The position numbers were made by a program, and so were the translations under genes. DNA of 40,243 nt. Source: Desulfobacula sp964636495. Lineage in GTDB: Bacteria; Desulfobacterota; Desulfobacteria; Desulfobacterales; Desulfobacteraceae. Location of the stretch: the NCBI GenBank assembly GCA_964636495.1, contig CAZWSL010000031.1, positions 1 through 40,243 on the forward strand, written 5' to 3'. Under the pieces are notes generated by a model. It saw only the letters and a program-made list of their open reading frames with translations, was not told the origin of the DNA and did not search any database. Of the stretch, positions 26,748-36,060 are shown in pieces (the stretch's first letter is position 1; every line of letters begins with the position of its first letter).

Positions 26748-27456
26748 GAATTCTTTTTTTTAAAAATCGTATGATCCATTGTGCGGCTATCTTGTCGTCT
26801 ATGGAGTGGTTTATTGAAGTTATTGCCGTGTCAGTCACATCCTGGCCCTGTATTTCACGGCGGAATTCAAAAATTTCCCTGGCAAGGTCCCGGATAATTT
26901 CAGGATGGGGCTGGATGGACATTATATTGCTGTTGAATTCAGAAATGGCCACCGGACAGAAAGATGACCCGGCAAGTGTGCGTGATCCCGGGGCCGGCCG
27001 GATGACCTGATCCTGATGTGAGGCCATCAGATTCACGGCCTTTGCTTCAGGCGCCATCCAAGACCGATGTTCGTGAACAGTATAGGTGTGAACACCTATG
27101 CCCCAGCCTTTTTCCGATTTTTTTACTTTCCCGCCGAAAATGTGGTGCAGCATCTGGTGTCCAAAACAGATCCCGACAATGGGGACACTTTTGACAGCAT
27201 CCTTAACGAATTCTCCAAGCGTTTTAATCCAGGGATCGTCATCATAGACACTGCTTTTGCTTCCAGTGATCAGGTACGCCTGGCAGGTCTCAACACTGCT
27301 GGGCAATTCTCCTTTATATGTTTTAAAAATCCTGAAATCAATGTCAGGCATTACCTGTGACAAAAGATTCACGAACATCTCTGCAAAAGTACCGTATTCA
27401 GGGACCAGGTCAGGCCGGTTCTGTCCTGCTTCAAGAATTCCAAGGCATATTGTCAT
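26740..27456 (-). CDS. Class I glutamine amidotransferase (GMP synthase N-terminal-like)
   Basis: A stand-alone GATase1 domain protein of about 238 residues. The nucleophile motif GICFGHQ and the His-Glu pair in IQPHPE are present, so hydrolysis of a gamma-glutamyl or glutamine amide is likely. The frame is open from 27540, but the ATG at 27456 follows AAAGGAT at good spacing and avoids overlap with the kinase gene; the product then begins MTICLGILEAG. It is co-transcribed with a kinase and a phospho-lyase, so it may act on a gamma-glutamylated amine or transfer ammonia in that pathway. The exact reaction is not readable from the sequence. Confidence 0.8.
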   Translation of the reverse strand: MTICLGILEAGQNRPDLVPEYGTFAEMFVNLLSQVMPDIDFRIFKTYKGELPSSVETCQAYLITGSKSSVYDDDPWIKTLGEFVKDAVKSVPIVGICFGHQMLHHIFGGKVKKSEKGWGIGVHTYTVHEHRSWMAPEAKAVNLMASHQDQVIRPAPGSRTLAGSSFCPVAISEFNSNIMSIQPHPEIIRDLAREIFEFRREIQGQDVTDTAITSINHSIDDKIAAQWIIRFLKKRIHE

Positions 27457-27487
27457 ATGGTTGTATCCTTTAGGGTAAAAAAGGTGA

Positions 27488-28513
27488 TCACTTTCTGTTT
27501 GACATATATATCGAACAGATCTTCTCAGCATTTTCAACAATAAACGGTGTCAATTCCATGGCCGTCTCTGTATTCCGGCGGGTGTGCACCCATCCCATAT
27601 AGGTCAGGCTCCGGGCCGCATAAAACAGCTCCATGGTATCAATATCTCTTTGCCGGAGTCTACGGACACTCTGGTATCCCTCCAGCACCCGGTCACAAAT
27701 GATGTCATAATCGGGCTCATCTGTCAGCCAGAAAACAGCAGTTACAATTTCAAACATATGCCAGCCGAATCCCGCATCGTCAAAATCAATGAGCTGAATC
27801 TCATCGTTGTTGAGCATGATATTCTCCGGGACAAGATCAGCATGGATCAATCCATAGTTATCAGCAGTCCGGCCATATCTTTCCAGATCCCGGGCAATGG
27901 CCTTTCTGACATCTAAAAAGAATGATCTCTGCTTTGTCGTCAGGGCGGAAAGTTTCCAGAAATGTCCCCACAACGGTTCTTCCCCCACAAACCCGTCACA
28001 ATCCCAGGCATGGCGGACAGCCAAGTTCTGTCCGGGCCATTGAGTGGATAGGTTGTGAAGCGTACCCATGATTTTTCCAATATCAAAAAACAGTTTTCCC
28101 GTATCCCGGCCCTCCAGCAGGAGCGGTTCTCCTACCGCCCCCAGTTCCTTCCCCTCAAGCCAGCAGAGCATGTCCACTTTCCAAGTTCCGGGCACCCCGT
28201 CTGCAGTGCCATTGACCACAATATCTCCGGAGTTTGCGGGTATGGGCTCTGGTACCACCAGCCCGCCCTGGGCCAGTATATTCATCCATTCCAGTTCTGA
28301 TGCCAGGCTTTCATTTGAATGGTATCCCTGCCGGTGTACCCGCAGAACCGCCCGGTTTCTGTCAGCAGTTATTACTTCAAACACACCGTTTTCCCGGTAT
28401 TTAATCAGCCGGGGAATACAATCAACCACCCCCCATTCTTTCAGTGCATTTCTGGCCAGAACTGCCAGGCGTTTGGATTGTTCATCTGCTGTCAACTCAA
28501 AAAAATCAGACAT
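27488..28513 (-). CDS. APH-fold small-molecule kinase (hydroxylysine/homoserine kinase-like)
   Basis: A 341-residue phosphotransferase of the APH family. The catalytic loop GLIHADLVPENIML (H-x-D-x4-N) and the metal-binding LIDFDDAG are intact. Together with the adjacent class III aminotransferase-type gene of the phospho-lyase subgroup, it resembles the mammalian pair hydroxylysine kinase (HYKK) and phosphohydroxylysine phospho-lyase, in which an amino alcohol is phosphorylated and then eliminated as phosphate and ammonia. The gap to the lyase gene is 20 bases. The substrate (ethanolamine, hydroxylysine or another amino alcohol) is unknown. Confidence 0.8.
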   Translation of the reverse strand: MSDFFELTADEQSKRLAVLARNALKEWGVVDCIPRLIKYRENGVFEVITADRNRAVLRVHRQGYHSNESLASELEWMNILAQGGLVVPEPIPANSGDIVVNGTADGVPGTWKVDMLCWLEGKELGAVGEPLLLEGRDTGKLFFDIGKIMGTLHNLSTQWPGQNLAVRHAWDCDGFVGEEPLWGHFWKLSALTTKQRSFFLDVRKAIARDLERYGRTADNYGLIHADLVPENIMLNNDEIQLIDFDDAGFGWHMFEIVTAVFWLTDEPDYDIICDRVLEGYQSVRRLRQRDIDTMELFYAARSLTYMGWVHTRRNTETAMELTPFIVENAEKICSIYMSNRK

Positions 28514-28533
28514 CTTTATCCTCCGGTTTTTCG

Positions 28534-29850
28534 TTAGATTCGTTCCAAGACATGTTCAAGTTTATCAAACAGGCAGTCTGCATTTGACATTGAAAAAGGC
28601 ATGGGCGGCCGAATTTTTAACAGGTTGTTGTTACGTCCGATGACGCCCATCACAACGCCTTGTTCACGCATGCGGTTTATTATCTGTTTGGCCAGAACAC
28701 TGTCCGGTTCCCGGGTTTTACGGTTTTTCACAAACTCTCCGCCAAAGAAAAAACCGGATCCCCGGACATCACCAATCTGCTGAAATTTTTCCTGCAGCCG
28801 TTTGAACTGTTTTTTTGAATAAGCACCCACCTTGCCGGCATTATCAATCAGGTGTTCCTCCTCGATAACATCCAGGGTGGCCAGGGCAGCGGCACAGGCC
28901 ACAGGATTTGCACCAAATGTGTTAAAATAACAGTTCTTGTTTCGAAAATTGTGCATGATTTCCTGGCGGGCGACCACACCGGCAATTGGATATCCGTTTC
29001 CCATGGGTTTACCCATGGTCACAATATCGGGGATAAATCCGGTATGCTGATGTCCCCACATGGCGGTTCCGGTACGTCCAAATCCAGCCTGTACCTCGTC
29101 GGAAATGACAACACCGCCGGCGCTGCGTATCTTTTGAGCGATCTGGGACATGAACCCTTCCGGCAGATCAGGAAATCCTTCATTGGCAAAAATAGGACAC
29201 ATCAAAATTGCGGCAACCCCATGGCCGGCAGTCTGGAGCGATTCAATGGCTGTTTCCAGATGTCGGATCACCCTGGCCGCCATCTCCTCTTTTGTTTGTT
29301 CTTCCGGTGCCAGATGGTAGCTGTCCGGTGCTGGGATAAACCTAATAAAAGAACGGCTGCTCTCTTCATGAGGCAGCAATGATGCCAGGTCCATGACCAG
29401 TGATGTATTTCCATGATAGGTGCAGTCGGTGGCGATCAGACCTTTGTTTCCGGTGATTGACTGGGCCATGCGGAGGGCCACATCATTAGCTTCAGACCCG
29501 GTACAGGTATAGAGCATGGTATCCAGAGAAGGATCAAAGGTGGCGGTGAGACGTTCCGCATAATCCAGCATATTTTCATGCAAATACCGGGCATGAGTAT
29601 TCAATGTGGCTGTCTGCCGACTGATGGCCTCAACCACTCGCGGGTGGCAATGGCCCACATGGGGAACATTGTTGTAGCAGTCCAGGTAACGCCGTCCTTC
29701 ATGGTCATAGAGCCAGACACCTTCACCCCGGATAAAATGGATCGGATTCTCGTAAAAATACAAATCATTGGGGCCGAACAACCGGGCCCGTTTCTCCAGC
29801 ATTTGTCTGGCATGGCCGGATATATAATCCGGCAAATTTTCATCATTCAT
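28534..29850 (-). CDS. Class III PLP enzyme, probable O-phosphoamine phospho-lyase
   Basis: A 438-residue fold-type I PLP protein of the class III aminotransferase family. The PLP lysine lies in VTMGKPMGNGYP. That motif, together with NNVPHVGHCHP and NTHARYLHENMLDYAERL, is characteristic of the AGXT2L1/AGXT2L2 subgroup, which are phospho-lyases for phosphoethanolamine or phosphohydroxylysine rather than transaminases. The neighbouring kinase supports this reading. It would release an aldehyde, ammonia and phosphate. It follows the TetR gene by 12 bases in one operon. Confidence 0.83.
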   Translation of the reverse strand: MNDENLPDYISGHARQMLEKRARLFGPNDLYFYENPIHFIRGEGVWLYDHEGRRYLDCYNNVPHVGHCHPRVVEAISRQTATLNTHARYLHENMLDYAERLTATFDPSLDTMLYTCTGSEANDVALRMAQSITGNKGLIATDCTYHGNTSLVMDLASLLPHEESSRSFIRFIPAPDSYHLAPEEQTKEEMAARVIRHLETAIESLQTAGHGVAAILMCPIFANEGFPDLPEGFMSQIAQKIRSAGGVVISDEVQAGFGRTGTAMWGHQHTGFIPDIVTMGKPMGNGYPIAGVVARQEIMHNFRNKNCYFNTFGANPVACAAALATLDVIEEEHLIDNAGKVGAYSKKQFKRLQEKFQQIGDVRGSGFFFGGEFVKNRKTREPDSVLAKQIINRMREQGVVMGVIGRNNNLLKIRPPMPFSMSNADCLFDKLEHVLERI

Positions 29851-29862
29851 TTTAAATATCCT

Positions 29863-30465
29863 TTATCCCCGCAAAACTGATTGTGCAAACAGACTCTCTA
29901 CTATGGTTGTGATGCCATTGAGCATTTCTTTTTTTCTTCCCGGGTTTTCTGCAACTTTTACTGCCGCCTCTCTTAATGAACCGACCAGGAGGGTTGCCAG
30001 CACATCTGCGTGACTGTTTGAAACCTGGGACAGCTCCCGGGACAACATATCTGTGTATAATTTAGACCCTTTCCCAGCAACCGGCTCCAGCACCGGTATC
30101 AGCAATGGGTTGAGCTGTGCATAAAATTTGCCGATGCGGGACCGGGTGGACAGCGTCAATAATGAGTCTGATATGGCAATGATTCGATCCTGGGAGGTTT
30201 TTGCGGTCTCCCACATTTTTTTTGCCTGGCTGGACAGCTCATCGGATATCCGCTCATAAAGCGTGCAGAGCATCTCATCACGCCCACCTGGAAAATACGA
30301 GTAGACCGTGGCTTTGGCGCAGCCGGCATATTGGGCAACATTGTCAACAGTGCAGGCAGAGAATCCAGACTCGCAAAACAGGTCAAGTGTCGCTTCCAGC
30401 AGATCATTCTGCAGCCGAATTTTGTTCCGCATTCGAAGGGTGAGCTTGGGTGGTGATGGGGGCAT
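29863..30465 (-). CDS. TetR/AcrR family transcriptional regulator
   Basis: A 200-residue repressor. The N-terminal TetR helix-turn-helix is clear (TVDNVAQYAGCAKATVYSYF, about residues 39-58), followed by a helical ligand domain of no recognised subtype. It is the first gene of the phospho-lyase/kinase operon and probably controls its own operon through the palindrome at 30551-30565. The ligand is probably the amino alcohol or an intermediate. Confidence 0.88.
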   Translation of the reverse strand: MPPSPPKLTLRMRNKIRLQNDLLEATLDLFCESGFSACTVDNVAQYAGCAKATVYSYFPGGRDEMLCTLYERISDELSSQAKKMWETAKTSQDRIIAISDSLLTLSTRSRIGKFYAQLNPLLIPVLEPVAGKGSKLYTDMLSRELSQVSNSHADVLATLLVGSLREAAVKVAENPGRKKEMLNGITTIVESLFAQSVLRG

Positions 30466-30550
30466 TTGTCATTCCTTTTTAATTTAATCTGAACTTTACA
30501 ATATAAAAAAAAGGCTTGTCAACCAAAAAAAAGACAATCCAACTGTTTTT

Positions 30551-30565
30551 TAGACTGATAGTCTA
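30551..30565. promoter_or_regulatory. Candidate TetR operator
   Basis: A palindrome TAGACT-GAT-AGTCTA, about 85 bases upstream of the TetR start, in an AT-rich region that would hold the promoter. Confidence 0.45.
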
Positions 30566-30624
30566 TAATATTGAATATATGTGAACTATCCCAGCCGGAG
30601 TACGGGTACGATTCTCCGGTATGA

Positions 30625-30891
30625 CTTCTCACCGACTCAACAGAACTGGGAGAAAAAGTGTTGGAAGTGATGTCGAAGATCATATCGGATATTAAGGACC
30701 CGGATTTTCCGGCCTCTTCCTGGCAGGATTACGGGGAGATCATTTTCTGTGAAAACAAAGAAGAACTCTGCCGGGTCAATGATCTCTATGCAGCCGAACA
30801 TGTCCAAATCATTGCCGATGATCTTGATTTCTGGGTAAATAAACTAAGGAATTTGAAAAAAATCATTTTTTTTGTTAAAGTTACTTTTTAA
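30625..30891 (+). pseudogene. Histidinol dehydrogenase family remnant
   Basis: The frame reads LLTDSTELGEKVLEVMSK and then, through YGEIIFC, NDLYAAEHVQII and WVNKLRN, follows the middle to C-terminal part of HisD-family dehydrogenases (which also include sulfopropanediol dehydrogenase). A stop precedes it at 30622 and the last conserved glycine-rich part is lost after residue 70, with a stop at 30889-30891. About 85 of some 430 residues are left, so it cannot be active. It lies upstream of the TetR operon and may be what remains of a former dehydrogenase gene. Confidence 0.65.
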
Positions 30892-31140
30892 TAAATTATT
30901 TTTTCACACAAGTTGATTGTTGAAGTCATTTTACAGGCAAAAAAACTTGAGAAATCATTTATAGAAACACTAAAGGATCAAGTAAGCTGCTAACAATCCA
31001 ACAAACTCGAATTTGGCTACAAAACAGCCAAACCGGTTATCGGTTCATTAGAAACAGCAATATTTTCAGTAGAGCGAGTTTCAATAAAGCTCAAATAGCA
31101 TCAGAATAGCATGTGAGTTTTTCAAAACAGGAGCGACGAG

Positions 31141-31788
31141 ATGGAGATAGAAATGATTCAAAACCGATACAGTATTGGGGAAGAAATTGCCCATACGGTA
31201 ACACATGGAATTGGCATTCTTTTCAGCATTGCTGGTCTCGCTGTGGTCGTTGCTTTTTCTTCGCTCAATGGAGATGCTTGGCATATCACCAGCACCAGCA
31301 TATATGGAACAACCCTGATCCTTCTCTATACGGCATCCTCTCTTTATCATGGAATTCCTTACTCCAGGGCAAAGCAGCTACTACGTAAATTTGATCACAC
31401 CGCTATTTTTCTTCTTATTGCTGGAACCTATACACCGTTTACCTTGGTCAACTTACGTGGCCCCTGGGGTTGGAGTCTGTTTGGTCTGGTTTGGGGGATT
31501 GCTATCATCGGCGTGGTGCTGGAGCTAATATGCAGTAAACGCTACAAACGCTTGTCAATTAGTCTTTATTTAGGTTTAGGATGGCTTATTTTAATTGCTA
31601 TAAAACCCATGTTGGCTACAGTAGAAACCGGTGGACTTGTTTTACTGTTGGCAGGAGGACTTTGCTACTCCCTCGGGGTGATTTTCTATGTTTGGAAAAA
31701 ACTGAAATATCATCACGCAATATGGCATTTGTTTGTGTTAGCGGGTAGTGCAATTCACTTTTTTTCTGTCCTGTTTTATGTGATATAA
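31141..31788 (+). CDS. trhA: Haemolysin III / TrhA family membrane protein
   Basis: A 215-residue protein with seven predicted hydrophobic helices of the PAQR/HlyIII family. Family-conserved metal-site residues are visible: the early HTVTHGIG, SSLYHGI in the second helix region, the central FDHTAIFLLIAGTYTP, and the terminal WHLFVLAGSAIHFFSV. Members affect membrane energetics; the precise activity is not settled. AGGAGCG precedes the ATG. It appears monocistronic, ended by the hairpin at 31855-31875. Confidence 0.88.
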   Translation: MEIEMIQNRYSIGEEIAHTVTHGIGILFSIAGLAVVVAFSSLNGDAWHITSTSIYGTTLILLYTASSLYHGIPYSRAKQLLRKFDHTAIFLLIAGTYTPFTLVNLRGPWGWSLFGLVWGIAIIGVVLELICSKRYKRLSISLYLGLGWLILIAIKPMLATVETGGLVLLLAGGLCYSLGVIFYVWKKLKYHHAIWHLFVLAGSAIHFFSVLFYVI

Positions 31789-31854
31789 ATAAAGGCCTGC
31801 ACCTTCCCAAAAAACTGGGGCCGGGGTTAAGCCACTTTTCCCAGGTTGTACCAT

Positions 31855-31880
31855 GCCTGCTCACTGTGAGCAGGCGTTTT
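31855..31880 (+). terminator. Hairpin terminator after trhA
   Basis: Nine-base perfect arms GCCTGCTCA and TGAGCAGGC with loop CTG, followed by GTTTT. Located 67 bases after the trhA stop. Confidence 0.55.
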
Positions 31881-32139
31881 CCAGCCGTTGGCGAATGTTT
31901 TCTTCTTCTTTTGATGTTCATTTTGTCCTCCATAATTTTGTATTATAGAGGCTTGACCTCAGATGTACAATCCTTGGGGAGGATCAAACAGCGGTTTCTT
32001 GACAAAAGAAAGAAAAAAAATTACTTATTCTTCTATACAGAAAATAGCGTATAACAGAGACACCATGAGGCCATTATGCTGGCAGGATTTCATGGTACAG
32101 CTACCTGAAAAATCATTTTGACAGTTCGGAGGAATCAAC
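31881..32139. other. Intergenic region before the stress protein gene
   Basis: No convincing gene. AT-rich, containing the likely promoter and the GGAGG ribosome-binding site of the next gene. Confidence 0.4.
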
Positions 32140-32577
32140 ATGGCCAGAAGAGAGACCAGAATCATGCTTGGATATAACCTCTATTTCACCTCCGATAAGG
32201 TGACACGGGTCGCAATTAATCAAGTGAAAGCATTTGATGCGAAATTATACGTTGTCAGCTCAATAGTCGGTCATTCACTTGATAAAGACGGAAATGTCGC
32301 CAATGAAAAAGCCAAGGCGCGTCTGGACCGTCTGAAAAAAATGTTGACCCGGGAGGGGATTATCCACGAGGTACACCTTCTTGTCAGAGAGCGCGACCCC
32401 GGAACTGATCTGGTCCATTTTGCCATTAAACATGAAATTGACGTGATGGTTATCGGATTCAAAGTACGCTCAACCATTGGTGAAGTTATTTTTGGTTCAA
32501 ACTACAGGACAATGATTTCCAAAGCACCCTGTCCCGTAGTGACAGTCCAGGTGTTTAACGGGCCGGTTGAAGAGTAG
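32140..32577 (+). CDS. Universal stress protein (UspA family)
   Basis: A 145-residue UspA-fold protein ending in the usual APCPVVTVQV strand. The ATP motif G-x2-G-x9-G-S is imperfect: the segment reads GFKVRSTIGEVIFGS, so the second glycine is Val and ATP binding may be weak or lost. It is followed 10-13 bases later by an APC permease gene, an arrangement suggesting that the stress protein regulates the transporter. GGAGG stands before the ATG. Confidence 0.85.
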   Translation: MARRETRIMLGYNLYFTSDKVTRVAINQVKAFDAKLYVVSSIVGHSLDKDGNVANEKAKARLDRLKKMLTREGIIHEVHLLVRERDPGTDLVHFAIKHEIDVMVIGFKVRSTIGEVIFGSNYRTMISKAPCPVVTVQVFNGPVEE

Positions 32578-32590
32578 ATATCTGTGAGTG

Positions 32591-34000
32591 ATGTCAGCGG
32601 CAGCACTCAAAAGGCGGGAAAAAGACCTTCATGGGAACCGCAAAGTGAAAAAAACAGGCATATTTTCTATAATTGTTGCTATTTTAGCCTATATCGGGCT
32701 CATTGTCTCAGATCCGGCAACCAGTCCGTTTTATGCGATTGAAAGTGCCCTGGGAAAAGTCGGGTATTCGCTGATCGTTCCGACAATGCTGTTTGTCATT
32801 GCAGTGGCTGTTTCTGTTTCTCTGGGATATATTGCGATCGGTATACGCTTTAATAAAGGCGAAGGCGGACCAGGACTGATATATGAAATGTTTGGAATTA
32901 AACCAGCTATGCTGGCTGCCTCCAGCTTAATTCAGGATTTTGTTCTCACCGATGCCATCACAATGGCGGCAACTGTTGCAGCACTGGTGTCCCATGGTTT
33001 TTCATTCGGGATCGATATGGGAGCGCATTCAGCACTGGCAGACCGCCTTGGCCTGGCACTCATTATCGGGATTGCAGTGACCCTTGTAATGCGTCTGGGT
33101 GATAAAGGACGCTATATCTTTGCATTTATGACATTCGGATTCATGGGGTTTGTTCTCTACACAGTCGCCCTGCCGATTCTGCCAAATGCCAAAGAACTCA
33201 TGCCTGTGGCCCATGAAATCACTATCCCTGACCACTCAGGACTGACAGGGATTTCGATGATTGTGGTTTTATTGTTTGGTGCAGTACGTGGATTTGCATT
33301 ACTGACCGGATTTGAGGCAAGTGTTGCCGGATTGTCCCACGAAGAGGACAAACCCAGATGGGCGCGTATTGCCATGGGTGTTGGAACTGTGGTGGCTGTT
33401 TTGGCATTTACCAGTTTTGTTACCTATGACATTGCCAGCGTGACCCGCATTCTTGAACTGGAACCAACGCATAAAAATACGCTGTTTAACCTCTGGACAC
33501 GATCAAAATTGCTTCCAGGCAGTTTCGGGGAGCAGGCATTGACCCTTTTTTCTGTTGGTATCCTGTTATCCGGTGCTGCCAGTGGTGCTGTAGCAGGAAG
33601 CGGCATGTTGCGTACACTGGTCCGTTCAAAAGCCTTACCCTCCTATTTAAGTAATCCCAGCGGTACGGACTACCGCTCCATATTCGTGGTCCACGGCATA
33701 GCGGTTCTGCTCACTCTTGCTTTTGGTGCCAATGAACTTAAAATCGTTGCATTCTATGCCATTTCAGTGTTGATTGGATTTTTACTGAGCCTTTGTGCTG
33801 CCGTTAAATTTGCATTTTATACACGCACATATTATCTCATGCTTGCCATACCAGGGCTTTTGATGGTAGCCTTTGCACTTGTGGTCAATATGGGCCGCTA
33901 TGAGGGATGGGTGATTGTTATACTGGGTGTTGTAATGGCTCACTACCTGAGGAAAAACTGGATTGCCGGCGGCCAGCTGCCAATTAATTTCAGCCATTGA
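32591..34000 (+). CDS. APC superfamily amino acid/amine permease
   Basis: A 469-residue transporter with about twelve hydrophobic helices after a basic N-terminal tail. Family-typical sequence includes the EGGPGLIYEM loop after helix 2 and the RGFALLTGFEASVAGLS segment in the helix 6 area. Import of an amino acid or amine is expected; substrate is unknown. A GTG at 32588 immediately precedes the ATG at 32591; neither has a strong ribosome-binding site, consistent with coupling to the UspA-type gene 10 bases upstream. Confidence 0.85.
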   Translation: MSAAALKRREKDLHGNRKVKKTGIFSIIVAILAYIGLIVSDPATSPFYAIESALGKVGYSLIVPTMLFVIAVAVSVSLGYIAIGIRFNKGEGGPGLIYEMFGIKPAMLAASSLIQDFVLTDAITMAATVAALVSHGFSFGIDMGAHSALADRLGLALIIGIAVTLVMRLGDKGRYIFAFMTFGFMGFVLYTVALPILPNAKELMPVAHEITIPDHSGLTGISMIVVLLFGAVRGFALLTGFEASVAGLSHEEDKPRWARIAMGVGTVVAVLAFTSFVTYDIASVTRILELEPTHKNTLFNLWTRSKLLPGSFGEQALTLFSVGILLSGAASGAVAGSGMLRTLVRSKALPSYLSNPSGTDYRSIFVVHGIAVLLTLAFGANELKIVAFYAISVLIGFLLSLCAAVKFAFYTRTYYLMLAIPGLLMVAFALVVNMGRYEGWVIVILGVVMAHYLRKNWIAGGQLPINFSH

Positions 34001-34134
34001 ATTCATCATATTTACGTGCCACCGGCTGAACAGTAGACAGCTTTATTAAATATGCATTTAAAAATATTTATATGTAAAATATATTTATCAGCATTTATTA
34101 AATGATTTAAAATTCAAACTGGAGACAGGAAAGA

Positions 34135-34716
34135 ATGGATAAATCAAACGCTATAAAGGAGCGTGGTTCTTGGATAAAAAAGTTTTTTAAATGGATACTT
34201 TCTGCGTTCGGATGGCAAATATCAGGTCCGATTCCAAAAGAGAGAAAATGTATTGTGATTGTGGCACCCCACACATCTAACTTTGATTTTATTCTTGGTG
34301 TCATAGCAAGATTTGCAATCGGCTTAAAAGCAAATTTTCTGGGCAAAGAAATCCTGTTTAAGCCGCCGTGGGGATATTCTTTTTATAAGTTGGGAGGGTA
34401 TCCGGTAAAAAGGGACGATCGCTACAACCAGGTTGACTATATTGTTAGCATAATGAATAGAGAGGATCGGTTTGTTTTAGGAATAACACCAGAGGGTACG
34501 CGTTCAGGCACAGGAGAATGGAAAACAGGATTTTACTGGATTGCAAAACTGGCAAGAATACCTATTGTAATGGTTTCTTTTGATTATGGGAAAAAAAGGA
34601 TCACTTTTTCAGATCCTTTTTTCCCTACAGAAAATATGGAAACAGATTTTTCACAGATGCAAGCTTTTTTTAAAGGAGCAAAAGGGCTGAAACAAGTTAA
34701 GAATTTATTTCCATAA
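34135..34716 (+). CDS. PlsC-like 1-acyl-glycerol-3-phosphate acyltransferase family protein
   Basis: A 193-residue acyltransferase-fold protein. The catalytic H-x4-D motif is in APHTSNFDF (about residues 43-51) and the acyl-acceptor motif in PEGTRSGTGEW (about 120-130). It is shorter than typical PlsC (about 240 residues) and has no clear N-terminal membrane helix. It may act on lysophospholipid or another acceptor. It is monocistronic and converges with metY, separated by a terminator. Confidence 0.82.
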   Translation: MDKSNAIKERGSWIKKFFKWILSAFGWQISGPIPKERKCIVIVAPHTSNFDFILGVIARFAIGLKANFLGKEILFKPPWGYSFYKLGGYPVKRDDRYNQVDYIVSIMNREDRFVLGITPEGTRSGTGEWKTGFYWIAKLARIPIVMVSFDYGKKRITFSDPFFPTENMETDFSQMQAFFKGAKGLKQVKNLFP

Positions 34717-34745
34717 AAACCCCCACACCTGAAAACAGGGTGGGG
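34715..34745 (-). terminator. Rho-independent terminator of metY
   Basis: A GC-rich hairpin (CCCCACACCTG at 34721-34731, CAGGGTGGGG at 34736-34745, loop AAAA, one bulge). On the minus strand it is followed by TTTTT (complement of 34715-34719). Confidence 0.75.
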
Positions 34746-34776
34746 CAGATGTTACTCTCCCGTTTAACGCGTTTTG

Positions 34777-36060
34777 TTAAATCTTACTTTTTTTCAATGC
34801 CTGGTCTATATCTTTTTTAATATCATCGATATCTTCAATGCCGATGGAAAGCCTTATCATATCAGGAGTCACGCCGGCGTTTTTAAGCTCTTGTTCCGTA
34901 AGCTGGGAGTGGGTTGTACTGGCCGGATGAATAGCCAGGCTCTTAGCGTCCCCGACATTGGCCAGATGTGAAAGCAATTTTAAATTATCGATAAAGATTT
35001 TTCCGCCTTTTCTGCCGCTTTTAAGTCCGAATACTACCATACCGCCGAATCCGTTATTAAATTGTACTTTAGCATTTGTATAGGATGGGTCATCTTCAAG
35101 GCCCGGGTATCTCACCCAGGACACCTGGTCGTGGGATTGTAAAAATTGAGCCGTTTCAAGGGCATTTTTACAATGCTCACGCATTCTCAGCGGCAAGGTT
35201 TCTATGCCTTGCAAAAACATCCAGGCATTGTCCGGGCTGATGCAGGCCCCAAGATTGCGCAAGGGGACAAGGCGCATCCTTAAGATAAAGGCAAGGGGAT
35301 TTAGATCACCCAGATCCTTTGCATACCGCAGATCATGGTACGAGCCATCAGGTTCATTGTAAAGGTGGAATCTGTCATCAGTCCAGTCAAATGTGCCGGA
35401 ATCCACAACAATTCCACCGATACCGGTCCCGTGGCCCCCGAGCCACTTGGTTAAAGAGTGGACCACAATACTGGCCCCGTGTTCAATGGGTTTGATCAGA
35501 TAGGGCGTAGTAAAGGTGGAATCCACCACCAGTGGCAGATGATGTTTTTCGGCAATATCTGCCATTTTCCGGATGTTGGATACATCCAGCGACGGGTTAC
35601 CTATGGTTTCGGTGAACAGCATTCGGGTGGCAGGCGTAATTGACGCATCAATTTCATCATAATTGTCCGGATGTACAAAATTAACCTTAATTCCAAGTTC
35701 AGGCAGAATATTGTTAAACATGGTAAAGGTGCCGCCGTAAAGATCTGCTGTGGAGACCACTTCATTCCCGTGGCCGCAAATGTTGATCACCGTATAAAAA
35801 ATAGCAGAAGTTCCTGAAGAAAGTGCTAATGCTGCGGCTCCGCCCTCAAGGGCTGCCATACGCTGTTCCAGCACGTCCTGGGTCGGGTTCTGCAGCCGGG
35901 TGTAGATGTTGCCCAGCTCTCTTAGTGCAAAAAGATCTGCTGCATGTTTGGTATTCTTGAACAGATAGGCGCTGGTCCGATGGACCGGCACACCTCTTGA
36001 CCCGGTTTCATCCGTACTGATCCCCGCATGAAGGGCTATTGTGTTGAATTTTAAATCCAT
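34777..36060 (-). CDS. metY: O-acetylhomoserine sulfhydrylase (MetY)
   Basis: A 427-residue Cys/Met metabolism PLP enzyme. The PLP lysine lies in VHSLTKWLGGHGTGIGG (about residue 205), and the family motifs YTRLQNPTQDVLEQR, ALSSGTSAIF and the C-terminal HPASTTHSQL are all present. It makes homocysteine (or methionine) from O-acetylhomoserine and sulfide, fitting a sulfide-producing cell. AGAGGAAAG precedes the ATG. The 5' region toward the divergent hybrid cluster gene contains inverted repeats at 36162-36174 and 36206-36241 that could form a structured leader, but no known SAM riboswitch was recognised. Confidence 0.92.
   Translation of the reverse strand: MDLKFNTIALHAGISTDETGSRGVPVHRTSAYLFKNTKHAADLFALRELGNIYTRLQNPTQDVLEQRMAALEGGAAALALSSGTSAIFYTVINICGHGNEVVSTADLYGGTFTMFNNILPELGIKVNFVHPDNYDEIDASITPATRMLFTETIGNPSLDVSNIRKMADIAEKHHLPLVVDSTFTTPYLIKPIEHGASIVVHSLTKWLGGHGTGIGGIVVDSGTFDWTDDRFHLYNEPDGSYHDLRYAKDLGDLNPLAFILRMRLVPLRNLGACISPDNAWMFLQGIETLPLRMREHCKNALETAQFLQSHDQVSWVRYPGLEDDPSYTNAKVQFNNGFGGMVVFGLKSGRKGGKIFIDNLKLLSHLANVGDAKSLAIHPASTTHSQLTEQELKNAGVTPDMIRLSIGIEDIDDIKKDIDQALKKSKI

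Noticed and set aside
31790..31935. Segment that could be read on the minus strand as an insertion-sequence end (ANGWKTPAHSEQAWYN)
   Set aside because: Too short and without firm family match; its main structure is the hairpin at 31855-31875, taken as a terminator.
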